Shown piece after piece: positions 12,827 through 26,113 of a DNA stretch of 64,000 nucleotides (positions within the stretch are counted from its first letter, which is position 1; the number at the start of each line of letters is the position of its first letter). Under the pieces are notes generated by a model. It saw nothing but the letters and a program-made list of their open reading frames with translations. It had not been told where the DNA came from and searched no databases. Position numbers and translations under genes: made by a program. Source of the DNA: Liquidambar formosana (taxonomy: Eukaryota > Streptophyta > Magnoliopsida > Saxifragales > Altingiaceae); assembly GCA_039720395.1 (NCBI GenBank), contig CM077821.1, positions 44,927,888 through 44,991,887 of the forward strand, given 5' to 3'.

Positions 12827-13154
12827 GGATAAATTACAGAAAACCCCCTTAAAGTATTGGGGGGTCAACAGATAACCCCTTTTATGTTTTAGTTTTATCA
12901 ATGTACCTCACTATCACTCGCCGTTAATGAAAATTGACGAAAATTAGTCATATAGCTATGCATGTGATATCATTAACGGACTCGTGTTGTCCAAAGTTGC
13001 TAAAATACTTGCCAAAATCATGTCCAATTGGGTAACCATTGATGATTGGTTTTGTCTCCCAATTGAACTAGAGGCCACATTGACAAAATTAAAACATAAG
13101 GGGGGTTATCTGCTAACCCTCACATACTCTAGGGGGGTTTTCTGCAATTTACCC
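12827..13154. mobile_element. Short Mutator-like (MULE-MITE) element with long TIRs
   Basis: The left end GGATAAATTACAGAAAACCC and right end (complement GGGTAAATTGCAGAAAACCC) are the tips of inverted repeats of about 85 bases, which also share CAGATAACCCC and TATGTTTTA blocks. The same TIR family bounds the larger element at 46388-47786, and both share an inner block around GCTATGCA(T/C)GTGA. The flanks share AAAATAA on both sides, which may be a decayed target duplication. No transposase is encoded. Confidence 0.75.
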
Positions 13155-15502
13155 AAAATAATCCGTCGTTCATGAGTGATTATGAACAAAATATGGAGAA
13201 TAATTTGGGAAAGATAAAGATATATGAACAATTTTCAAGTCAATAAATCATAGTTATTGAGAATAATTTGAGAATTTTGAAATTTATTTATAAAATTTGG
13301 GATATTGTGAATAATTCAAAACTAACTGAAATACCCGGGATAAATCCGGGATTAATTTGTTTTTGAGGAAAAATCCAGAATAAATTCAAGATATTCAAAA
13401 AATAATTATAAGTTTTATTACTATGGTTTCTACTAGTGTCACCGATACCATAAAAGGGCTGTCAGCCCTGGTGGCAAATATATGTAGTGATCTAGGGTTC
13501 CTTATGCAATGGGAAGTGATTAAAGTCTCTCATAGATTGAGAAGCAAATCGAGTGGCAGATTGCGCGCTTGCCGATCAATGTATTAATCACTCCACCCAT
13601 GAAATAGTAGTTCGGTACCACAAAATTCCAGCAGATGTGACAAAGATCGTCTAACAAGATATTGGTCCAGTAAGAATTCCCTGGTGTACGAATATTTTAG
13701 TGGTAGTGTACGTATGTGGGTTCCCCTATTAAAAAAGAAAAAAGAGAAAGAGATTAAAGATTATGTTAGACATATGTTTTTATGTCTGTATCCATTTTTA
13801 CATTTTACAATGATAATTCATTATGTTGACCAAAAAAAAAAAAAAAAAAATGCCAAAGAGGACTCACCTATAAGTATAGGCAAACATCATGTGACTCAAT
13901 TTTTCTGGGAATTTTGGATTCTCAATGTCATAGGATCCACACCATGACCGTTTCAATGAATGTGGTACTACACTATTGGCATTGTCTGTACCAGCCCCTA
14001 TCGATCCCTAGTTTCCTACCTCCAATCAATTCTTTGATGAAAGTAGAAACCTATAATTGATGTGGAGTTTCTGATAAATTCAACCAAGTTGGGAGCAGCC
14101 AAGTAGGCCAATGCTGCTCAAATTCACTAGCCCGTGGCAGTGAACTTCATTCTATTGCCATTGTTTTAGCTAGTTATCCTTTTTCCTAACTTCCCATTCT
14201 CGTAGGAAAGATTCTGGCTAGCATGATGGTTATTGGACATCGAGACAAGAATACATAGCTGACATGTGAGCTGCACAATCTTCTTTCTTCTTCTTTTTTT
14301 TATTTTTTCAAAAGACATGTATGTCCCCATTCGCAGGATGTTTGTCATTACTTTGGTAATAACTTCCCTCTGGATGGAAATTTTTTAGTACATTCATCCT
14401 ATTGATTCTAATTGTCATATGAATTGGTGGCAATATTTCACAGGAAAAATGAATTGATTAATGATTCTCACTATCATATGTTAATTTATTAGTTTAAGTT
14501 TTTACCAAGAAACTCTAGGTCAGTTGGTGGGCTGGCCGGGCGAGGTTTGGGATGGTCTTCAAGCAAGTAGTGCACTTGACTACTTGAAAGGCCGGATCTC
14601 CTCCCCCCCCCCCCCCCCCCCCCCCCCCCAAAAAAAACCAACAAAAAAGGTCTAAATTTAATAATGACTGAAAAATACATTTAATTAGACAATATTATTA
14701 ATTTGATATAAGCTATGTCAGTACATACTTACCTAATCATCATCCTATATCTATATATATTTTGTTATTACTTATCTACCATTTAGATATGGATTTGAAA
14801 TTGTAGCTTAATTTGCGTTTGTGCTAGTTGCTAGTCATCCAAATGACTCTTACTTTTCTTGTTTTGGTCTTTTGTCGCCCATATACAAATTAAGTTGATC
14901 CTAGCTTAAGTATCTTTGATATATAGGGTGGGTATAGTCTGCACTCTGCACAGATAGAGAGATAGAGATATTAAAAAATTTTCATTGTGAAGTGAGCTCG
15001 TGGAAGAGGAACTCTCTTCCATGCAAATATACCCTTAGTTGTCAAAAAAACTATAAAAAAATTACTTCAAAACAACCATTCCAATTACACTGGAATATTT
15101 TCCTTCAAAAGTTTTTCATTATTTAATGAATATAGAATGGAATTGCAAAATGCCCTAAACAGAGAAACCCACGAAGCTGAGAATAACTCCCCCATTCCCT
15201 CACTCAATTCTATATTCACTCCTTAAAAAAAGCACATAGAAACGACATCTGATGCCCCATGTGCACTTCTGTCACCCCTAAAAACTTCACTCAGACCCAT
15301 CTGTAATATTCATCAGACCTCGCTAGCTGTTGCTATACTAAGCAAACCTATATCCAACTCACAACCCTAAACAAGACAAAACCCAACCAATCATCTTTAA
15401 GCCCACTTACACAGATATAGCACTTCGTTGAAGCCAATGCAAGCAAATTTTCTTTCCCTCTTTCATCGATCTCCTCTATATATTGAGAACACAAGCAACT
15501 CG
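13155..15502. other. Intergenic spacer
   Basis: No gene is supported. It contains an A tract at 13833-13850 and the C(27)A(8) tract at 14603-14637. Confidence 0.4.
14603..14637. repeat. C(27)A(8) composite homopolymer
   Basis: A run of 27 C is followed directly by 8 A, like the tract at 12496-12542. Confidence 0.9.
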
Positions 15503-15772
15503 TGTGTAACGGCAATGCCATGTGATTGTTATCGTATCAAGTCAATGAAAAAAATACCAAAGCAATATGATATTGATATTTCAAGAATGACACAAGTCTC
15601 ACTGCTTGTATGTAACAAGAAGTCAATGTACCACGTCATTCTTATCACAAGTTAATGAAAAAGTATTAAAGTGACATTATAGTTTGACACTGGCATTTTC
15701 AGGATTGACATATGTACTTTGAAGTATTTCTATTAACTTGTGATAAGAGTAATATGGTGTAACCATTACACA
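15503..15772. mobile_element. MITE-like inverted-repeat element
   Basis: The outer ends TGTGTAACGGCAATGCC and GGTGTAACCATTACACA are inverted repeats, and inner blocks pair as well (TTATCACAAGTTAATGAAAA with TATTAACTTGTGATAA). There is no coding potential and the target duplication is unclear. Confidence 0.5.
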
Positions 15773-16984
15773 TAAGATTTTCTCCTATACATTATGCTAC
15801 ACCTCTCTCACTCTCACATGCATTGTACTATTGTAGGAAACAAAAAGCCACATCGAGAAAACCCTCAAATCATTTAACCAACCTTTAGTTTTTCACGCTT
15901 TGATGGAAAATATTTGTTGGGCATGACTTAAATTCCCACTTCATAAAAAGCTCTTTTTCAGTTTCCCTGCAAACCCATTTAAGTCAAAGCCAATGTTCCA
16001 TCAAATTTCCGATATAAGAAAGCCAGAATGGTGGCCTTGTATCCATCAATATTCTTTCTTTCTTTAATTTTCAGGCATCTAGGGTTCTTCGTTGGGAGGG
16101 TGCAGAAACCAATTTCCTGTACCGAAGAAGAAACAAAAGAGGCGTAGATAGCGCCTATGAGTCATGATGCGATAATATTCTCTTTGCGATTAAAAAGGGG
16201 GAATGTATAATACTTAAATCAAATGATTCCATGGAGTTGGTGGCAATTTTGGAGGGATTGAGAAGGAGAGAGAAAAGCGGAAGAAAGAACACAAGCAAAT
16301 GGATTTATGCGGAGGAAGATACCGTTTACTGAAACCAGATCTGCATGATTATGATAATAATACAAGAGAAAAGGGAATCCATGTTGTGATGTATCTGACT
16401 TACATGTCTCCCTTTGAAAAACTCGTGTGTGGGTGTTTTGTGGGTTAGTTTAGTTTTGCGCTCTGATGGAATGTCAGTGAGGTACTGAATGGGAAAAAGA
16501 GCTTCACCATTTTCCATGCAGTTTTTAGTCAGTTCCTTCACCCCTTAAATCCCACACCCTAAGTTAATTAATCCCTTTAATTATCAATCTATATATCTCT
16601 CTAAAGACTATACTAAAGTCTCTCTCTCTATCTCTGTCTCTCTCTCTCTCTCTCTCTCTGATATTCCATCTTAAACCTAAATTCTAGACTTGCACTCAGC
16701 TACTAGGTTAGAGGTTAAAGGCTCAGGTCTGCTCTATCTATTACTTGAAAAGCCCTAACCCCAAAACTTACATAACTGTTGCTAATCCAAAAAAGAAGTT
16801 ACTATTTTCTTTTGCAGAAACTGTTTACAGGATTACAATCAGATATATGAGATAATTCTAGGGGAACATAGATTTTTTCAGTATCAATTTTGTTATCATC
16901 CATGGAAAATTAAGCAGATAGAGTAGAACTAATTGATTTGATGTTATCTAAAGTATAATTCAATGCAACGTAAGATATATATAG

Positions 16985-17022
<38 letters not shown>

Positions 17023-17276
17023 TGTGAATAAGGGCATCATCCTTCTTTCATGAAAGATGAACTTCTCAAACTTTTCTGTGATTTCCATATGGTTATTGTT
17101 ACACCCTGCAAATTCATAAGGACTCAGTGAAAGCCAAGTGATCAAACTCAAAGCAAATTAAGAGGCTTGGCTATTAGACCAAAAGGAAGGGGAAAAAACA
17201 AAAGGAAACAAGAACGACACAAATGAAAGAAAAGACAAGTGATATGTTCATTTAAGTACATATGGGATCTGCAATT
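15773..17276. other. Intergenic spacer, 3' of the second zinc-finger gene
   Basis: No gene is supported. A CT-rich microsatellite lies at about 16619-16660 and an (AC)17 microsatellite at 16987-17020. The 3' UTR of the gene ending at 17277 should be at the right edge. Confidence 0.4.
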
Positions 17277-18122
17277 CTACTTCACCTTAGGTGGATCACC
17301 AAGCCTGAGCTCGAGATCTAAGTCCTCTAAGGAGTTGGGACTAAGTTCTAGTACCTCTGACTCAACATGATGTTTATCAACTGAACTTGGTTTTAGGAGG
17401 AAAAAAGGCAAGGGTGATGCATCGGTAATTCGCCTTCTCTTGCAACTAACCAAATTCAAGCTCACCGACAAATCGGGCTTGACATAATCCCCATTAGGCC
17501 TACATCCCGATTCTAAAATTCTTGAATTCTTTTCTCCTTCACAAAAATATCTGCCGGCAACCAAGTTTGACCATGATGGAGGGGACGAAAAAGTGGACCT
17601 CTTGTGGTATCCATGGACAATAGGAGGGTCGACCAAGGTTAGTTCACCGGAATTCTCATGAGTTTGTGGAGCTGAAACCCTTGACGGTGAAGAAGGTGAT
17701 GCAAGAACATTAAAATCAGAATTAGGGTTAGGGTTATAAACCAAGGTACGAACCTGAGATGGGCATTGAACAACACCCAGTGATACACAAGGATTTTGAA
17801 TATGATTTCGATTACTTTGATGGTGATGATGGTGAAGAATTTCATTGTGGGGACTTGTAGATTGCTTTAGCCTTGCCCTATCCCTCCGATGGACATTCAT
17901 GTGACCGCCTAAAGCTTGAGCCGACCGAAATTCTCTTCTACAAAAGCTGCAAGAATAAGATCTTGGAGGCCATATACAACCTCCAAGAGGCCCGGCTGCA
18001 TCTTCTGCGAAAGCTTGTTCTTCCCACGAATCATTGTATGAGCTAGGGTTGGTCAATGCTTGTGCGTGAGAATTCATTCCATGTTTTCGCTTCGTCCACA
18101 TCCAGTATCGTGCTTGTTCCAT
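17277..18122 (-). CDS. C2H2 zinc-finger transcription factor, SUPERMAN/ZFP10/RABBIT EARS-like, with EAR motif
   Basis: A single-exon gene for a 281-residue nuclear transcription factor. The N-terminus [14 protein letters not shown] and the [20 protein letters not shown] block belong to the SUPERMAN clade, closest in memory to ZFP10/ZFP11 and RABBIT EARS. The finger uses Cys58, Cys61, His74 and His78, with QALGGH at 69-74 and the basic RRDRARLKQ tail that helps bind DNA. A His run (97-101), a Ser/Pro-rich middle and a basic KRRR (228-231, possible nuclear signal) follow. The protein ends with the EAR motif DLDLELRLG (267-275) and PPKVK. Members repress transcription in flower and organ-boundary development; the role of this one is not known. 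The start at 18122 matches the family N-terminus. Confidence 0.93.
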   Translation of the reverse strand: MEQARYWMWTKRKHGMNSHAQALTNPSSYNDSWEEQAFAEDAAGPLGGCIWPPRSYSCSFCRREFRSAQALGGHMNVHRRDRARLKQSTSPHNEILHHHHHQSNRNHIQNPCVSLGVVQCPSQVRTLVYNPNPNSDFNVLASPSSPSRVSAPQTHENSGELTLVDPPIVHGYHKRSTFSSPPSWSNLVAGRYFCEGEKNSRILESGCRPNGDYVKPDLSVSLNLVSCKRRRITDASPLPFFLLKPSSVDKHHVESEVLELSPNSLEDLDLELRLGDPPKVK

Positions 18123-18254
18123 TGTGCTATAATCTGAGAATCCAACTCTATTGATCTGAAAGTAGAGATGGGTTCATAAAACTAATTCAGCTTTTGAAAA
18201 GGAAGAGAAGGACGAGGATGAGGAGAAGATGAATGTTGATGGATGAAGGCAAGT

Positions 18255-18264
18255 CTATATATGG
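18255..18264 (-). promoter_or_regulatory. Probable TATA box of the ZFP10-like gene
   Basis: CCATATATAG on the minus strand lies about 135 bases upstream of the ATG and is followed by a CT-rich leader, the usual arrangement for a plant core promoter. Confidence 0.5.
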
Positions 18265-21200
18265 ATAAGTCGGTAATTTGAAAGCTACATGAGAATGTAT
18301 ATATGAGTAGAGAAGACCTGGATGGGAAAAGTCTCTTCTCTAGAGAGCATAATGGTTTGTTTTGGAAGGTGAAGTGGTGGGTGCTCCAGTATAGCTAATT
18401 TTTTTGGTTTTTAGTTAGACTCTCCAAGACAGTCATTATAATGAATAAACTTATATATTTTGTTTCTGCTGCAGTTGCTTGTGACCGTGAAACTGTGGTT
18501 AAGAAAATCACTACTGTGGGGGCATGATTGGTCCTACTTGTAAGGCGAGGGTGCTCACTAACAAACTGAGATCATCTGATTGAATTGTCATAGGAGGGTT
18601 TTCAGCGAAACGTGTCAGGCGGTCTAATGGCACAGATGTGCACCATTTATGGCTACATTTTAGCCATGCACATGTAATTTCTGTACACTTTTGGTTCCAT
18701 AAGCTTAAAATTACTCTTACCAGAGGATACTGCTGAGAGCTGAACCCTCTCATTACATATCTATATTCTTTCGAATTCTTTTGCTTTGTTTGAGCCAAAG
18801 CAGCAGAAGCAAATCCCTGCATAGTTTCATTTCCATTCTCATTTCTGAATTATACATGTGGTCGTAATATTTATTGCAGCTGGAATGACAGCCAAGTAAC
18901 AACCACGCATTGTCTAGAAAAGTACATGGCCAAGGATGACCGCTCATATCGTTGAGATTATCAGTTATCAAGCTATATTACTGAAATTTTTTTGTAAAAA
19001 ACCTAGTATATGTGTTTTGTTCAGAAAGATTGAAATGACAGAATAATGCCATCAATTTGCCCTTGGCATCAAACATTTTGTTGGCAAAATGGGCTCACCC
19101 CGTTGGTGCATGTCTAATTGATAATGCAACAATTTGTTGCATGATCAAGTTAATTTTTATGCAAACTAGCTAACAATCACTTAATTTCGCCATGTTTTTG
19201 TGGATACTTTGGTGTCTGTTTTTCTTACGTGCTAGCACACTGCAATTTTAGATTGGCCATATATTTATGGTGGATCCTAGCTACTAATCATGGATGGCTC
19301 AAGGGTGCACTTGAAATTCCATTCACCAGAGAGGATCTTTGTTACTTAAGGCCTAAAGGTCATTCAAATTGGTTGTGACAACAGCCCACTTTAGAGACAA
19401 CAAGGCATAAAAATTGAACCAACTCCTAAACGGGTGTGCTAGCTTAATCATTGTTTGTCTGCACATAATTAAAGAAGAACTGTGCCAATTGTGACCAATT
19501 TCAATAACTGTTTTAATAATTGTAGAAATAATATAGTCAATTGGAAGTGATAACTTCTGGCTTTGAAAGTGCATGTTTAATTGGAGAGTGCCATTCTGAA
19601 AGAAAAAACAAAACAAAACAACTAATTGATGCCAGTCAAGTGGAAACTGGAGGGTAAAGTCTAGGCACATGGGTCCTTCAGTTTTAGGAAATTCCAAATT
19701 GATGGATTTGCTGGACTATTTGATCCCATAAAGTGAGCCCAATGTACTTTCATGGATCACTAAGGAGCATTGGTCGAACACTCACTAATTACATTGCTAT
19801 ATTACCTAAATGTGATATTTAGTCTTCAACAAATTGGCTGATGGGGTGGAAAAGTAGTTGATTTGGGTTTGTATTGAATTTATAACTTCACATAGTGCAA
19901 AAATGTGTTCATCTACGCGTGCTTGCCATTGCAGAAATGAGAGTAATTATTAAGAAAAGAAAATTTGAGACTATATATAGAGGCCTAGTTTTAATTTCAA
20001 AGAACAAAAATTAGCAGTTCTAGAAAATAAGGAAAAAATTGTGAGGTAAGCAAATTTGAAAGGAGAATGGAAATTAGGATTTTCCCCACAAATAGTAAAT
20101 ATGACAACTGACAAGCACCCTAAAACAGGGAGCAAATTGAGCAAGAAAGAGCTAAAGTAACCACAAAAAGCAAACAGAAACTGAAAATATCATAGTCTAC
20201 ACCCATACAAGACAACAGGAAAATAAGCCAGGAAAAATATACATGCATGTACATGTGTGTGTGTAACAGAATAAGTAAAAAAACAGGAAACATTTAAAAA
20301 AAAACAAAAAACAAAAACAAAAACACACACACACAGACAGAGAAAAACACTCTTTCATGATGACACAAAAGATGTCACTTATTCAGCCTTAATACAACAG
20401 AGGATATCAAAGAGTCTGGCTAGGCACATTGACAGTAAAAAAATATTTGCATTATTGCAAACTAGCTAGCCGAAGCATTAGCTACCCATTTACTACCTTA
20501 TAGTCTCAGATGATGAAGAAAATTCATAGAAAAATGGTTTTTGTTCATCAATGAGGAAAAAGGAGGCAATTCAAAGCCATTAATAGCAAGGAAGGACACC
20601 TTAACATTCATAACAAGTATCCAAAATGAAATGAAAAGCAGACGCAACATATCCTAAGGAGTATTCTGTCCACTAACAAATAAATAGGCCTTCCCCACCT
20701 CAATTTCCCCTCTACCACCCCCCCCCCCCCCTCTCACAAACGCACACTCAAAAAGATACCTAGCTTTTTTTTTCTTCTTTCTTTTAAAGCCTGAAGAAAA
20801 GGAAAGGTGATGGTCCTATCATCAATTGCTTAACGGGATTGAGAAAATGTTAATCCCTTTAAAACATGTCTGTGACACCATTTTGCATCTTGATTAATTG
20901 TTACTTGATGTTTGATTGTGCAATTGTTACTCATATATATGCATAGTGTTCATTGTTGAATGAGATGTAAAATGCTTTGTAAACCATGTTTTACCACCAA
21001 AAACATGTTTGTGACAAATCATCTTAAAAACTCTAATAGATGGAATACTTAGAATCTGAACATCTATTTGGATTGTAGCTTTTGTATTCCATATTCCTTG
21101 TAACAGAACTAAAAATGTGGAAGGGCGACCTGCTATATTATTCACGACGACCAAATCAGAGAAGAGAAGTCTTTTCTATGATACTTTATATACATGTACA

Positions 21201-23122
21201 CCTTGAATATTAGTATATATCCGCAAGAATATTGAACCCTTGATCTTAGACGATCATAGATTGCTTGTCCAGTGATTAGACGGCCAACGTTTACAAACAA
21301 TGCTAACTAGCATCTATAGGAGCCTGAGTTCTGAAGTCCTAATGACACTTTAGTAAGTCAAATTATAGTATTGGCATGGCAAATTGGGTACGTAGCCCTG
21401 GATATGGTCTAAGCTGGAATATTCAAACAACTCCACCTCCTACACAATACCAATAAATAAATAAATAAATAATAAAATAAAATAAACCTCCTAAACTATA
21501 CATTTTCTGTTTTTGCCCCCATAACAAATATATTGTCATAGCTTCAAAAAAAAAATTCCACAATTGTCTTTTATTGCCAATTTTGTGACAATATTCCAGT
21601 TGGGGAAAAAAAAAAAAAAAACCCAATTAATTGCTGTGGCAAGATATGATAAGGCATTCAAACCCCAGGACGCAACAAGTGTTGCATCAGATATGCTTGA
21701 AAAGTAGCTAGCTTGAGCATGAAGCATCTCTCTCAATGTAGGCCTACCGTTCAATCATTCTGTTAATAGCGTACGTTTGAGATTTGGGTGCATAAACAAA
21801 CATTGATTGTTATCAGTTTAACCTTGAATTGCTTGCCTAGCTATGACATTTCCTTTTGTCCCTCTAGCCAACGTGCATGTTTGGAATCTTATTGTGTCTT
21901 AGCCTTCAAGATCTTGTCAATATTGGCAGTCAATATTAATAAATTATATGTCAAATTAAAAATTATTATCATTTCCATTACTATATATTTCAAGTGGTTA
22001 AGATGTGTCAAGTCATTATTTATTTAATTGTTATTATTATTATTATTATTATTTGTTTAAACCCTTATGAGTGGTCCATATGCGTGGTCCATATATTTGA
22101 TTTGCACAACCCCAGCTGATCATGAAGAACCACCCTGCAATAATATTGCATGCTTCAGATTGATGCCATCCATTTCTCATTTACACATACAAACTTTTAT
22201 ATTTATTATTATTATTATGGAGTATTATTATTGATAAAAAAAAATTATTGTTATTATTTATTAATATTTTTCCAAATTCCAACACGGAATTCAAACTTTC
22301 AAAGTTACTAATAATACTCGGATACGAGTGAGATCACTGCCCAATCACTCACTCCACATCAGTTTACACCTAAGAAAACCTAACTATGACGGTTCTGTGG
22401 GAGGATTTGAACCTGGTAACTTTTGTGTCCTTAGTTGGAGGTACCAAGACCAACTATTTTACCCAGGAGATTTTTCCGGGGGCATTTAGGAAGGTAAGAT
22501 TTGAAATCTGCCTGCTATGGCCAGTTTGGGGGTGAAAAATAATTTAATTGAATTCTGCTTCTCCATCTGACTAACCACAAGAAGATTTTGGCCGTTGGCA
22601 TATATAGAATTTATGCGCAGGTTACGTATTGCATATGCAGGATCATTTGTGTAAACAAAATTTTGGTTATGGCCAGTTCTGACCGTGACAAGAATTTTTT
22701 CCTTTGGCATTAAGTTTTAAGTTCTCAATTTCTCAACAAGCCAATCAATTTTTTTTCCTTTTTTTCTTTTTTTTTTTTTTGGTTTGGGGGGGGGGGGGGG
22801 GGGGGGGGGTGGATTGCACTTAACCCCCTTCAAATTTTTGTCGATTTTTCACGAGATGGCTCTGATAGCCTATAGTTTCAACATTGTTTATTAAACAAGA
22901 ACAAAAATTCCCTTGTAAAAGCACAATCCAACAGAACCTAGCCTTACTTTAGGTGGGTGGGATTGGCTTTACGATACTATCACGCATTCCTTCCTCTGTA
23001 TTATAATCAAATTTAAATAATTAGTGTGACTACCATAAGGTCCATATATACTGCCTAGTCTAAGCATCTTGTTTTGGGGGAAAAAATGTAAAAAGTATCT
23101 TGTTTGGAGTCAAGATGAATAA
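18265..23122. other. Intergenic spacer
   Basis: No gene is supported. A 103-codon minus-strand frame at 18511-18822 matches no family I recognise. A C tract is at 20718-20731 and a G(24) tract at 22786-22809. A possible minus-strand SINE with a B-box-like GGTTCAAATCC lies near 22400-22470. The part just above 18265 is the upstream promoter of the ZFP10-like gene. Confidence 0.4.
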
Positions 23123-23125
23123 TTA

Positions 23126-23419
23126 GGATTTGTTTAAGTATCCAATTCGAAATTAAATAATTTAACAAATTTTACTCATTATTTTTTTTATATTTTTATT
23201 ATTAAAGATACAAAACTATCACCTTAAATAAGAATATTTAAAAATGTTGTAATCATCACTAAAATTAATGTTATGAGATCAATTCTTAGAAATCCATAAA
23301 TACCATTATTTTAAATTTTTACCTTTATTTGTGATGACTAATTCAGGGTGATAGACTTTTCAATAACATGTAAAATTTGTTAAATTGCTTAATTTCAAAT
23401 TGGACACCCAAATAGACCC
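23126..23419. mobile_element. Tourist-like MITE with TTA target duplication, copy 1
   Basis: TTA at 23123-23125 and 23420-23422 flanks terminal repeats GGATTTGTTTAAGTATCCAA and the complement of TTGGACACCCAAATAGACCC. The next inner block pairs too (TTAACAAATTTTAC with GTAAAATTTGTTAA). The interior shares GAGATCAATTCTTAGAAA and TTTGTGATGA words with the copy at 42399-42707. Confidence 0.75.
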
Positions 23420-23422
23420 TTA

Positions 23423-26111
23423 GATTATAACCAGTAGGTCTGCTACATAGAAATTCTCTCTCTATAAAATTAGATAATTGTAAAGGATACAAGAACAACT
23501 TGCCAATATGGTCGAGAAGAAAAAGGAGGAATGCTAAATTCATCCTCTTCCTCTTGTTTCATTTTGTTTTTAAAAAGAGGAGTCACTCAATTCCTGTGGA
23601 AATCTGCAAAGCAATTGAGACCCTTCCAGATAAGATAGATGTATGGGTTTCATCATTTATGGCCAGAATCAATTCATTCCAAAAGATCAGACCCAAGAGA
23701 AAGGACATATACCTTCCCCTAATAATAGAAAATTAATACTTCAAGGACTAGGACTTCTAAGACTTGTTATTATAATTATTTTATATTAAACTATACTGGT
23801 AAGATTGTCTCATCCAAAGAGATTCTACCTAAAATGTCTTCACCCTCAACTTGTTTGAAAAAACAAAGGTAAATGGCCCCTTCAAGTTCCTTGTAACTTA
23901 ATTACAAAACAACACGCGCACACCCATTAGGAGTACATTATTTCAAAATAATTGATAGATAATGTTGCTTAAGAGATAATTTAAATATAGGGACACTCAA
24001 CAGATATTGGGTGTGACATGACACTGGATGACTGAAAAACGGGAAAATAAATAAAATAAAATAAAATAAAACTCACCCGTGAAATATTATATCTATATAA
24101 TTTAAAAATTAGAAGAATTTAATTTCATGTTACTATCTCTGTTGAAACTTCGGTTGGTTTTCATACGAGCTGTCATTCGTTGTTTAAATAATTAAGCTAC
24201 ATTTACGAAACTCGCTGGCTTCTTGCATAATTATTTTGATAATTGTTGTTTTATTTTTCTCACTGTTTAATAATTTATATTATGGGAGGGAAAAGTGTCG
24301 GTGAGGTCGTTATCGTTGGGACTTAGTGATTGTTAAATAAAACAGGGGACAAATTAATTAGGTGAAACTAGTGCCTTTCTTTAATTTAAAAGTCTATGAT
24401 ATACATGAGTGATTAGTTACCAAAATTGAGAAATCCAAAAAAGTCATTAATCTAAAATAACATGCAATGTCAAATTATTATTATTATTATTGTGTCATTG
24501 TCATCTCAGAAAACACTTGTCTTCAAATAATACCCCAATATATGAGTCTCATACAGTCATATACCCATTCAAAAAAGATACGAAAGTCTAAAATCCATCA
24601 CAAGAGCTTAATTAGTATACAAGTTCAGAACTTATACCAATTCAAAAGGCTTAAGCTCATAAACAAAGAGACCGGCCATTCAATGTATACTAAGCCACTT
24701 TTTTTTTTTTTTTTTTTTTTTCAATGTAGGATAAACTCATATCTGATCGTCAACTATAGGGATTGACCAAAACTTAGTTCATATAAGTATTTGTATTGTT
24801 TGGTATGACAATATATTATAGGTGAAAACAAGCTCCTTAATAAGAAAAATAAACATCAAGCAGACAAGCACAATGATTTTGACATTGCCTAACTTTGATA
24901 AATGAGGCGCGCTTGTCGTAAAGATGACTTTTGCCTTGGATTAACCATTTCATTAGTTATAGTGATGGAAAAGTACCAAATCCCAAGTACCAGAACGAAC
25001 CCCTTTTCATTCATGAGTCCATTTCAATCTTATTAGACCTGCTAGCAGTGAAAGGGAATGTCAGAAAAGTACTACATCCCTACGACGACTTTACTCTCAC
25101 AAGAAGCATCCATGCAATCGCAAGCCATGACTAAAACAAGGAACCATGTTTTAAAATCAAAAAATTCCTTTTGTCCCTTAACCAAATGTCTTTACATAAA
25201 CAGGGCTTTGATTCTATCTTTTGACTAGCTTAGCATTTTCTACTTAGATCTAATCCCAAACAGAAGACCATTCTCCCCACATGCAAGAAGAAGATCCAAG
25301 GGGGGGGTCTGTTTAATTTGTTGTTTAATCCCTTTTTCAATATTTCTGAAAAAGAAAATGTTTAATAATAACTTTGGCTTGAAAGAGAGAGCTCCTTACT
25401 TGGGGAGGTCGATTTGGGTGAAATTGATGGATTGATTAAAGAAAGTAGACCACGACGATTAACTAACACGGCAAGGAAGAGGAAGCGACTCCATCCATGT
25501 TTCATGGTTGCTGCACCTGTCAGCTTCTTGGTACTGTGTAGTACGCGTTAACTAAAATAATACTTGTGCCAATGAATTGTTTTCACACCACCACACCAGC
25601 CTTTTTTGTTTTTTCTTTTCTCTTCATACTAGTATTCCCCCCAGCTTTACCACCTATGCCGCATGATCAGTATATCTATCATTGATCTTTCTTTATTATG
25701 TTTTGCTCTTGTATTTATTATTAATATAATATGGTGGTACCATCTGCTCATGGTCACACTTGGAGAGAGAGAGCGACAGAGGGAACTCCCGAAATTTGTA
25801 CATGGAAAAAGAAAAGGAAGAAAAGAAAAGAAGGAGATACTCCTACACGCGTTCTGGACTTTTGGGATAATCAATTCTAAAAATATTGTAACAAAATAAT
25901 CTTCTTAAAAGATAGCATGTGCTTACCTGATCATCATCCTCTCTCTCTATATATATATATATAAAACTTAAATTAGATATATTTGAACTCGTCATCTGCC
26001 ATAATGGCCACAAGTCAAGAGAATTGAAGGTCGGTCCCATTATGTTGTGGAGGTTGTGTTATTTGATTATTATTTTGATTACCTTATCGAAGTCGTGAAG
26101 GTGGTTTGTAT
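23423..26111. other. Intergenic spacer
   Basis: No gene is supported. Simple AT and poly-T repeats are present, including a T tract at about 24700-24720. Confidence 0.4.
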
Positions 26112-26113
26112 TA

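Noticed and set aside
18511..18822. 103-codon minus-strand frame upstream of the ZFP10-like gene
   Set aside because: No recognisable domain and no matching second exon; it lies in the promoter region of the zinc-finger gene.
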